Assembly (NCBI RefSeq): GCF_036014115.1
Contig: NZ_CP107913.1
Span: 9,194,501 to 9,258,500 of the forward strand
Source of the DNA: Streptomyces sp. NBC_00448
GTDB taxonomy: Bacteria > Actinomycetota > Actinomycetes > Streptomycetales > Streptomycetaceae
DNA: 64,000 bases
Reading direction: 5' to 3'
The translations under genes and the position numbers were made by a program. Each line of letters opens with the position of its first letter. Position 1 is the stretch's first letter. Below are positions 48,935 through 55,882 of the stretch, in pieces. Below the pieces are notes generated by a model. The model had not been told where the DNA came from. It saw only the letters and a list, made by a program, of their open reading frames with translations, and made no database searches.

Positions 48935-49732
48935 TCAGTGGAAGGTGACGGTGAAGCCGCTGCATGACGTGCAGTCGCGCACCACCTTGTTGCCCGGGAC
49001 GGTGTCGGCCTTCGACCAGGCGTAGGCCCAGGGGCAGTGCCCGCCGATCGCGTCGCTGTACGGGGTCTGCGCGTCGCGGTCGGGGTTGACGCACAGCGCG
49101 AGGCCGGTCCCCGCGTCGGTGGTCAGGTCGTCGGGCGGGCAGTACGGCAGCAGGTCGTCCGGGCAGCCCTCCTGGGCGCAGGCCCCGCCGTCCGGCGGCG
49201 GGGCGACACCGTCGGGGCTGATGGTGACCGGCACCGAGAAGGCGTTGACGTAGCTGACGTTGTACCAGGGCGCCAGGCTGTCGGACGGGTCGAAGTTGAA
49301 CTCGGCGAGGCTGACCGGCTGTTCGCCGGTGGTGCAACTGCCCACCGAGGCGCCGCAGTCACCGAGTACGCAGTGGAACGTGCTGCCGTCGGCTCCCGAA
49401 CACCCCTCGCGGGCGAAGAACGTGCCGCGCCAGTGGCCGGCGCCGGTGTCCTCCGGGATGGCGACGGTGGCGGACTGGCCGGTGTCGAGCGTGGGCAGTC
49501 CGGTGAGCTGCGCGGAGCCGTCGGCGTTGAGGTTGCTGCCGATCCAGATGGTCTGCCCGGTGTCGTTGACCAGGGTGACCGTGTGCTCGGTGACGGTCGG
49601 TGCGGCGACGGCGGGCGCGGTCGTGCGATGCGGCGCCGTGGCGGCTGCGGCGGGGCCGCCGGCCGCGGCGGTGGCCGCGAGCACGCAGCTGACGAGGAGT
49701 AACAGGGCGGACAAGGCCGAACGCAGCCTCAT
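48935..49732 (-). CDS. Secreted thaumatin-like protein
   Basis: 265 residues. A signal peptide (ALSALLLLVSCVLAATAAAG) is followed by a thaumatin-family fold: TVTLVNDTGQTIWIGSN, about 13 Cys in the expected pattern (GCSGADGSTFHCVLGDCGAS; CVNPDRDAQ), and the C-terminal CTSCSGFTVTFH. Plant thaumatins bind beta-1,3-glucans and have antifungal activity; bacterial members are little studied. It is the first gene of an operon with GH128. The ATG has ggagg upstream. Confidence 0.92.
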   Translation of the reverse strand: MRLRSALSALLLLVSCVLAATAAAGGPAAAATAPHRTTAPAVAAPTVTEHTVTLVNDTGQTIWIGSNLNADGSAQLTGLPTLDTGQSATVAIPEDTGAGHWRGTFFAREGCSGADGSTFHCVLGDCGASVGSCTTGEQPVSLAEFNFDPSDSLAPWYNVSYVNAFSVPVTISPDGVAPPPDGGACAQEGCPDDLLPYCPPDDLTTDAGTGLALCVNPDRDAQTPYSDAIGGHCPWAYAWSKADTVPGNKVVRDCTSCSGFTVTFH

Positions 49733-49948
49733 ACGGACCTCCGTGGGGGGAAGGACGTGGGCAAGGATGTCGGGAGGACATCGTTGCCATGGTCATGCCC
49801 GCCTGGTTCCCGGATGAAGCCCCGCTTGCCGCCGCGGGCGCTGTGCGCCGCGCGTGCGGGGGTGGTGAGGGGGCGGATGCCTTGGAGCCGGGAGCCGGGA
49901 GCCGGGAGCCGAATTTGCTCAAGGCTGTTGATAAGTTAGGTTGAGTAT

Positions 49949-50389
49949 ATGGCCGACGAACCGGACCCCGGCGAGGTCGCCGCAGTCCTGCTGGCGAGCT
50001 TCAGCGTGCTGCTGCGACGGGTGCGACAAGTGCCCGCCTCGGGCGAACTCACCATGCCCGAGCGCAGCGCCCTGTCGCACCTGGAGCGCTCGGGCCCCAC
50101 CACCTCCTCCGCGCTCGCCCGGGAGGTGCAGATCACCGCCCAGGCGATGGGGACGACGATCGGCGCCCTGCACGCCCGTGGCCTGGTCGAACGCCGTCCG
50201 GACCCGGACGACGGCAGGCGCGCCGTGCTCACGGTCACCGACGCCGGCCGGCAGGCGCTGCGGGACAAGCGCAGCGCGCGGACCGAACTCATCGCCCAGG
50301 CCCTGACCAGCGGTATGTTCACCCCCGCTGAGCTGGATCAGCTCGCAGCGGCCGCCGCGCTGCTGGAGCGACTGGCCCGGAACATCTGA
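49949..50389 (+). CDS. MarR-family transcriptional regulator
   Basis: 146 residues. The winged helix reads LSHLERSGPTTSSALAREVQ and ITAQAMGTTIGAL, with wing LVERRPDPDDGRRAVLTVTD, the diagnostic MarR DxRxxxxxLT pattern. A leader with ctcaa...ttgag arms (49918-49945) could be its operator. It is followed after 41 bases by a small ORF and a PEBP-family gene on the same strand, a probable operon. Confidence 0.92.
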   Translation: MADEPDPGEVAAVLLASFSVLLRRVRQVPASGELTMPERSALSHLERSGPTTSSALAREVQITAQAMGTTIGALHARGLVERRPDPDDGRRAVLTVTDAGRQALRDKRSARTELIAQALTSGMFTPAELDQLAAAAALLERLARNI

Positions 50390-50430
50390 CGCCGACGGAA
50401 AACCAGCCGACCTCCCCAGGAGAGACAGCC

Positions 50431-50523
50431 ATGGCACAGACGACGCACCACCGCACGTCCGCACCCGGCGGCGGCGCCACCGCCGCCGTCGTGGCGGTCG
50501 GGATGATCGGGGCGGCACGATGA
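50431..50523 (+). CDS. 30-codon ORF coupled to the PEBP gene
   Basis: A short frame starting MAQTTHHRTSAPGGG, ending VAVGMIGAAR, with a better ribosome binding site (aggagag, 6 bases before the ATG) than the gene it overlaps. Its stop TGA shares bases with the PEBP gene start (ATGA, 50520-50523), so translation of the two should be coupled. It may be a leader peptide, or the surviving start of a deleted transporter gene, since MarR genes of this kind are often followed by an MFS gene. Confidence 0.5.
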   Translation: MAQTTHHRTSAPGGGATAAVVAVGMIGAAR

Positions 50524-51092
50524 CACTGCTCGGCGGGCTGCTGAAGAACCGCAGGGCGGGGGACGCGCACCTGGCGTGGCACCTGCCCAACCTGCAAGGC
50601 CCCGACGAACTGGCCCTGACCAGCCGGGACTTCGACGAGGGCGGCGCCATGGCGCTGGAGCACTGCGAGAAGCGCGTGGGCGGCACCGACCTGTCCCCGC
50701 ACCTGGCCTGGACCGCGCCGCCGGCCGGCACCGCCCAACTCCTCCTGGTCGTCGAGGACATCGACGTCCCCCTGCCCAAGCCCGCCGTGCACTGCGTCGC
50801 CCTCGTCGACCCGGCGGCAGGGCACCTGGACCCCGGCGCCCTCAGCGCACGGCAACCGGCCCCCGGGGTACAGGCGTTGCGCGCCACCGTCGGGCGCGGG
50901 TACCGCGGCCCCGGGCCCATCAAGGGCCATGGGCCGCACCGTTACGTCTTCCAACTGTTCGCCCTCGCCGCTCCCGTCGGCGCCACCCCTGACGGCACGT
51001 CACCGGAGCGGGCCCGGCCCCGCACCCTCCTGCCCACCGTCGCCGGGCCCGTCCTCGGCCGCGGCCGGCTGACCGGCGTCTACGAGCGCTGA
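50520..51092 (+). CDS. PEBP family protein (YbhB/YbcL type)
   Basis: 190 residues. The phosphatidylethanolamine-binding-protein fold is marked by ALTSRDFDEGG, LSPHLAWTAPPAGTAQLLLV, VEDIDVPLPKPAVHCVAL (ligand-pocket DxD and H) and GPIKGHGPHRYVFQLFAL. It is cytoplasmic, as no signal is seen. The function of bacterial members is poorly known. It starts inside the stop codon of the 30-codon ORF and is the last gene of the MarR unit, closed by a hairpin. Confidence 0.9.
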   Translation: MTLLGGLLKNRRAGDAHLAWHLPNLQGPDELALTSRDFDEGGAMALEHCEKRVGGTDLSPHLAWTAPPAGTAQLLLVVEDIDVPLPKPAVHCVALVDPAAGHLDPGALSARQPAPGVQALRATVGRGYRGPGPIKGHGPHRYVFQLFALAAPVGATPDGTSPERARPRTLLPTVAGPVLGRGRLTGVYER

Positions 51093-51139
51093 CCCCCGGT
51101 CCGGGGACCCCGGACCCGCGGGCCCTCGCGCGAGCCGCG

Positions 51140-51171
51140 GTGCGGCGGGCGGCAACTGTCGCCCGCCGCAC
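51140..51171. terminator. Hairpin between convergent PEBP and glucanase genes
   Basis: gtgcggcgggcg pairs perfectly with cgcccgccgcac across an 8-base loop. It lies midway between two facing stops. Confidence 0.75.
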
Positions 51172-51219
51172 GGCGTTTCGTCGATCCGGCGCGCGCCCTT
51201 GCGTAGCGCCCCGGTCCGC

Positions 51220-54168
51220 TCAGGTGGTCCAGATCTGGAACTCCGCGATCTGCCCCGCGGGCCAGCCGGTGTTGGCGGTGATGTTCAGCCGGAAGTAGCG
51301 CTGGGTGGTGGCCGGGAAGGTGATCGTGACGGTGTTGCCGGTCGCCGGATCGAAGGTGTAGGCGGCCGAGGACTTCACGGTGCCGAAGGTCGTGCCGTCG
51401 GTGCTGCCCAGCACGGACAGGGTCTCGGTCCGCGCGCCCCAACCGGCGGGCAGTTGCAGCACGATCCGCGACGCGCTGTGCGCCGCGCCGAGGTCGGCCT
51501 GGAGCCACTGCGGAAGCGCGTTGTCGGCGCTCTCCCAGTACGTGTTCCGGGAGCCGTCGGTCGCGTTCGACGAGGGGTAGACGTCGGTGTGGCTCGACTC
51601 GCTCGTCGGACGGTTCGCGGCGAGGTCGACGGCGGCGGAGCTGTCCGCGGTGAAGGTCAGGGAGTTGACGTTCCAGCCGCCGCTGTCCTGGTTCAAGGTG
51701 AGCACCTGACGGCCCGCGGGCAGCGTGACCTCGGTGTTCACGGTGGCCCAGTCCTGCCAGTCCCCGGTGGCGGGCAGATCGACGGCGCCGCTGAGGTTGG
51801 CGCCCGCCGCGTCGGACAGGTGCAGCGCCCCCGGCACCGCCGCCGGATCGGCCACCCGCACGCCGACGGTGTACGTCCCGGCCGTGGCGACGTCCACGGT
51901 GTAGCGGAACCACTGCCCGCTGTCGCTCCAGCCGAGGTCGTAGCCACCGCCGGTGTCCGAGGTGGTCTCCAGATTCACCCCGTCCGCACGGTAGTTGTCG
52001 GCGTTGCCGTTGACGCTGGTGACGTTGTACGCCACTCCCTGGCCGCCGGTGTCGTAGTTCTCCGCCTGGACCGTGCCCGGGACGGCTGCCGCGGTGCCGC
52101 CGAACGGGCCCTCGGGCGCGGAGGGTTCCCAGTTGTTGCCGCTCAAGGTGGCGGTGAATCCGCTGGAGTTGTTGATGTACGCCGTGGCCCCGGCGTGCAG
52201 GCCGCTGACGGTGTTGCCGGTGATGGTCGCCGAGCCGGTGGGCGCGGGGTAGAACGGCGGCGCGATCACCACGCCGTTGCGGCCCGGGTCGGTGACGGTG
52301 TTGTCCTGCAGCTGGGAGTTGGTCGAGGTGGAGAAGTCGATCCCGTCGTAGAGCGAGTCCGTGACGGTGTTGCCGGTGGCGGTCACCGAGTCGACGACGC
52401 CGGTGTTCTGCCCGTCGCCGCCGTTGCCGATGTGGAAGGCGGGCTGGCCCTGGCTGTAGGCGTTGCCGCCGGAGCGGACGACGGTGTTCCCGGAGATCGT
52501 CGCGGACAGCAGGTCGCTGCCGTTGACGCCGAACCGCCCGGCGCCCAGGCCGATGTAGCGGGCGGTGTCGCTGATGTAGTTGTCGGTGACGTGGTGGCCG
52601 CTGCCGCCGTAGATCCCGATGCCCTTGCCGCCCCAGGGCGCGATCGAGGTGTTGTTGCTGACGGTGATGTTCGTCATCGGGTTGTAGAACGTCTGGGAGC
52701 CGTCGCTGTTGGTGTTGTAGTGCACCGAGTTGATGGCGATGGCGTCGTCCCCGGTGCCGCGGACGAAGTTGTTGGTGACGGTCAGGTTGTTGCCGGTGTC
52801 GGCGTTGAGCGAGACGTTGTTGACGTTGATGCCGTCCGCCCAGACCGACGTCAGCCGGCTGTTGCGGACGGTGCCGCCGGTACCCGAGGCCCAGAAGCCG
52901 GACATGGTGTGCTGGGTCCAGATGCCGTCGGCGACCCAGTTGGTGCCGGTGGTGTCCATCGCGCCGCCGTCGCCGCCGACGGTGCCGCGGCTGACCGCGT
53001 TGGCGTCGATGTGGAAGTTCTGCACGGTGCAGGACGTCACGTCGAACAGCGCTGCCAGCGGCGTGCTGTTGGGCACGGGCACGTCGCGGTAGATCGTGCT
53101 GTACCACAGCCCCGCGCCCGCGATGGTGATCCCCTGCGCGGTCAGGCCGGTGGTGCCCTTGACGTAGAAGGTGCCCTGCGGAATCCAGAGGATCTTGCCC
53201 TGTGACTGGGCCTGGTCGATGCAGCTCTGGATCGCGGCCCGGCTGTCCACCGCCTGGCCGTCGGCCGCGCCGTTGGTCGGGGTGTCGTCGGAGACCGCGC
53301 CGCAGCTGGTGATCGAGATCGAGTTCGCCGGCTGGGCGAGCGGCGCCGGCGGGTCCTCCACGTCGACGGAGTCCACGTCGTAGGAGGACGCGCTGTTGGC
53401 GGCGTCCTTCTGGAGCGAGAAGGTGGCGCCGGCCGGGATCGGTGTGCCGGTGACGAAGGTGTGCGACTCGTCCCAGAAGACCCGGGGGTCGCCGTCGGCC
53501 GGGTTCTGGTTGTCGCTGGTGTTGTAGTTGTTGTTGCCCTCGTACACCCAGCTCTGCTTGGAGTTGAGGTTGAGCGCCTGCCGGAACACCCCGTTGACGT
53601 ACAGGTCGAGCGTCGCGGTCTGGCCGCCGCCGGACGCCGAATCGGGGATGCTGGCACGGACGTTGAGGAAGCTGATGGGTGATCCGGTGCTGTTCGTCCA
53701 CTGCACGGAGTTGCCGGTGCCGCCGAGGTGTACGTAGGCGTGGCCGGACGCTTCGAGGGCGGCGCTGGAGTACTGCGTGGTCGGCGCCGACGTCAGCGAG
53801 GTGACGGTGGCGCCGCCGCCGGTGGTGCCGGCCTCGGCCTCGTAGGTCGTGAACGAGGTGGTGGCGCCCACCCCGGCGGTGGCGGCCGGCGCCTGCCGGG
53901 CCGCCTTGCGCGCCGCGGACGAAGCAGAAGCAGAAGCAGAAGCAGAAGCAGAAGCAGAAGCAGAAGCCGAGGTCGAGGACGAAGCCGAGGCCGGGGCCCG
54001 GCTCGCGGCCTGGGAAGCGGAACCACGTGCGGTGTGCGAAGCGGAGGGGGAAGCGGCGGCTGCCGGCACGGCCGACAGGCACAGCGCGCCGATCGCCGCG
54101 AGGGCAGTCGCCGCCAAGGTGCGCCCTGCGTGGTGGGCACCACGCGGAGGTCTGGGGATCGCCCGCAT
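51220..54168 (-). CDS. Secreted GH87-like alpha-1,3-glucanase (mycodextranase type), multidomain
   Basis: 982 residues. Signal peptide (LAATALAAIGALCLSAVPAA); Ser/Ala-rich linker (about 40-75, SASASASASA); a CBM35/CBM6-like module (about 80-215, TTYEAEAGTTGGG); a right-handed beta-helix catalytic domain (225-640; GAVSDDTPTNGAADGQAVDS, GDGGAMDTTGTNWVADGIWT, SVWADGINVNN, GTGDDAIAIN) matching GH87 in arrangement and in its acidic DGxN/DD motifs; a CBM6 (about 660-785, VQAENYDTGGQG); and a C-terminal F5/8 discoidin module (830-982). It probably attacks alpha-1,3-glucan of fungal walls. The ATG follows aaggag. The GH87 call rests on motif recall, not on a search. Confidence 0.78.
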   Translation of the reverse strand: MRAIPRPPRGAHHAGRTLAATALAAIGALCLSAVPAAAASPSASHTARGSASQAASRAPASASSSTSASASASASASASASASSAARKAARQAPAATAGVGATTSFTTYEAEAGTTGGGATVTSLTSAPTTQYSSAALEASGHAYVHLGGTGNSVQWTNSTGSPISFLNVRASIPDSASGGGQTATLDLYVNGVFRQALNLNSKQSWVYEGNNNYNTSDNQNPADGDPRVFWDESHTFVTGTPIPAGATFSLQKDAANSASSYDVDSVDVEDPPAPLAQPANSISITSCGAVSDDTPTNGAADGQAVDSRAAIQSCIDQAQSQGKILWIPQGTFYVKGTTGLTAQGITIAGAGLWYSTIYRDVPVPNSTPLAALFDVTSCTVQNFHIDANAVSRGTVGGDGGAMDTTGTNWVADGIWTQHTMSGFWASGTGGTVRNSRLTSVWADGINVNNVSLNADTGNNLTVTNNFVRGTGDDAIAINSVHYNTNSDGSQTFYNPMTNITVSNNTSIAPWGGKGIGIYGGSGHHVTDNYISDTARYIGLGAGRFGVNGSDLLSATISGNTVVRSGGNAYSQGQPAFHIGNGGDGQNTGVVDSVTATGNTVTDSLYDGIDFSTSTNSQLQDNTVTDPGRNGVVIAPPFYPAPTGSATITGNTVSGLHAGATAYINNSSGFTATLSGNNWEPSAPEGPFGGTAAAVPGTVQAENYDTGGQGVAYNVTSVNGNADNYRADGVNLETTSDTGGGYDLGWSDSGQWFRYTVDVATAGTYTVGVRVADPAAVPGALHLSDAAGANLSGAVDLPATGDWQDWATVNTEVTLPAGRQVLTLNQDSGGWNVNSLTFTADSSAAVDLAANRPTSESSHTDVYPSSNATDGSRNTYWESADNALPQWLQADLGAAHSASRIVLQLPAGWGARTETLSVLGSTDGTTFGTVKSSAAYTFDPATGNTVTITFPATTQRYFRLNITANTGWPAGQIAEFQIWTT
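53921..53968 (-). repeat. Eight tandem hexanucleotides encoding Ser-Ala
   Basis: gaagca is repeated seven times exactly and once as gaagcc. On the coding strand this makes the Ser-Ala linker. It is frame-safe, so copy number can vary without inactivating the enzyme. Confidence 0.9.
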
Positions 54169-54488
54169 CTGAAGCTCCTTCAGTACCAGGGGAAATCGGC
54201 GCCCCGACCGTACAGATTCGCCCCATAGCCCGCAAGGTTCCGCGCAGGAAAAGAAAATTCGCGGCACGAGCGTGGAAGATCCCCGCCGACGCGCAATCGC
54301 GGGGCGCCGCCGGGAACCTCCCGGTCCGGCGCCGCCCCCCGGTTCGCCCCCGCTTCAGGGGCCCTTGTGCCTGCTGCGCACCGGCGGGTTCAGCGTGTTC
54401 GGCGGGTTCGGTGGGTTCGGCGCGACGCGGGCGATGCAGAATGACGGTGATCCGGAACGCGACCACCGCACCACCGAGGAGGACCCCC
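54169..54488. other. Divergent promoter region, glucanase and F420 oxidoreductase
   Basis: 320 bases between divergent genes. Before the reductase there are GGTTC-type short repeats (gcgggttc, gcgggttc, gtgggttc, at 54387-54419). No clear operator or RNA structure is recognised. Confidence 0.4.
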
Positions 54489-54908
54489 ATGTCCAAGCCG
54501 CCGCTGCCCGAGGACGCCATCGCCATGCTGGGCAAGGCGAACCCGGCCGTGATCACCACGCTGCGCCCGGACGGCCAGCCGGTCTCCACCGCCACCTGGT
54601 ACCTGTGGGAGGACGGCCGGGTCCTGGTCAACATGGACGAGGGGCGCAAGCGGGTGGAGCACCTGCGCAACGACCCCCGGGTGACGCTCACCGTGCTGGA
54701 CAAGGACGGCTGGTACACGCACATCAGCCTGGTCGGCCGGATCGGCGAAATCGTCCCGGACGAGGGGCTCGCCGACATCGACCGGCTCTCCCAGCAGTAC
54801 ACCGGCAAGCCGTACGCGCGCCGCGACCGCGCCCGGGTGAGCGCCTGGATCGAGGTCGAACGCTGGCACGGCTGGGGCTCGTTGAAGGACAGCAGCCAGC
54901 CCGGCTGA
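54489..54908 (+). CDS. PPOX-class F420-dependent oxidoreductase
   Basis: 139 residues of the split beta-barrel flavin/F420 type: LGKANPAVITTLRPDGQPVS, then ATWYLWEDGRVLVNMDEGRK and VEHLRNDPRVTLTVLD, the usual signature of the F420H2-dependent group of actinobacteria. It acts in the cytoplasm; the substrate is unknown. The ATG is preceded by gaggagg. It converges with a broken dehydrogenase gene. Confidence 0.9.
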   Translation: MSKPPLPEDAIAMLGKANPAVITTLRPDGQPVSTATWYLWEDGRVLVNMDEGRKRVEHLRNDPRVTLTVLDKDGWYTHISLVGRIGEIVPDEGLADIDRLSQQYTGKPYARRDRARVSAWIEVERWHGWGSLKDSSQPG

Positions 54909-54964
54909 CCGATCCGCCCCGGGCCGGCGGGGGAGGAGGGGCATCCGGCCGGGCCGGGCGACGG

Positions 54965-55513
54965 TCAGCCGATGTTCAGAACCGCCTTTCCCCGCAGCCG
55001 GCCCGCGGACATCCGCTTCAGCAGCGGGCCGGCGCCGGCCCAGTCACCGCGGTGCCCGATCTCGACCTGGAGCCTCCCCCGCGACGCCAGGTCCAGCAGC
55101 GCGGCCATGTCCGCGGCGTCACGGCTGCCGTCGCCGTCGCTGTGGAGGAAGTGGCGCAGGGTCAAGGCCGGGCCGTCCTGGAGCTGGCGGAAGAAGTCCA
55201 GCGTGATGAGGTCGCCGCCGGCCTGCCCGAACCAGAGGAACTGACCGCCGGGGCGCAGCTTGTGGGTGGTCTTCGAGCCCAGCTCGCCGCCCACGGACTC
55301 CAGCACGATGTCGAACGCACCGCTCTCGACGGCGTCGATGTCGAGGGCGACCTTGGCGCCCAGCGCCGTCATGTGCTCGGTCGGCTGGCCCTGCGCGGCG
55401 ACGGTGGTGATCTCGGCTCCCTCCGCGACGGCGAGCTGGATGAGGACCTGGCCGACCCCGCCCCCCACGCCGGTGGCCAGGATGCTGCGCCCCCGGAGCG
55501 GGCCGGTCTGCAC
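54965..55513 (-). pseudogene. Truncated zinc-type (MDR) dehydrogenase/quinone oxidoreductase
   Basis: Only the C-terminal nucleotide-binding half of an MDR protein is present: the dinucleotide loop SILATGVGGGVGQVLIQLAV, then FDIVLESVGGELGSKT and a final RLRGKAVLNIG. The N-terminal GroES-like catalytic domain (about 120 residues) is missing. The upstream sequence 55514-55740 shows only a fragment of the linker in other frames and is otherwise degenerate. A 182-residue product is unlikely to be active. Confidence 0.75.
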
Positions 55514-55753
55514 GCCTCTGCCGCGTAGCGTCCTCGCGCACCGGGCCCCTGGCCCTGGGCGGACGACCTGTCGGCGGGCCGCGCGGGCCGTGCTTGTACG
55601 GCGGTCGGACCGCCCGGGCGCCCGGGCGGACGACCTTCTCCCCGCGCGGGCCGACGGCCTTCTCGCCGCGCCGCGCGACCGCGCGCGCCGGTCTCCTCTT
55701 CGGCGTGGACGGCCCTCGGCGCCGAGTTGGCGGCTCCCCCGGCCAGAGTTTTA

Positions 55754-55770
55754 GTTTATTAGTAATAAAC
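55754..55770. promoter_or_regulatory. Perfect 17-base AT-rich palindrome, operator of the second galactoside locus
   Basis: gtttattagtaataaac (8-1-8) lies one base upstream of a TTGACA -35 box (55772-55777), with cacagt/cagtct as the possible -10. An AT-rich word in such GC-rich DNA is striking. The form with an odd centre suits ROK- or GntR-type repressors. The ribosome binding site of the GH27 gene follows at 55873. Confidence 0.75.
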
Positions 55771-55882
55771 GTTGACACGCTACGGCGCCCCCCGCACAGT
55801 CTTCGCGTGGCGGGGCGTCCCCGAGTGCTCGGGTGACGCGGTCCCGCGACCTTCGCACATCCCCGACTCCTCGGAGAATCAA

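Noticed and set aside
46797..51171. Secondary-metabolite cluster
   Set aside because: MarR, PEBP and thaumatin genes are present, but no PKS, NRPS, terpene or RiPP core enzyme is found here or elsewhere in the window.
51080..54808. 1242-codon minus-strand frame over the glucanase gene
   Set aside because: It is a shifted frame of the real gene, made of Arg/His/Gly-rich low-complexity sequence without any domain.
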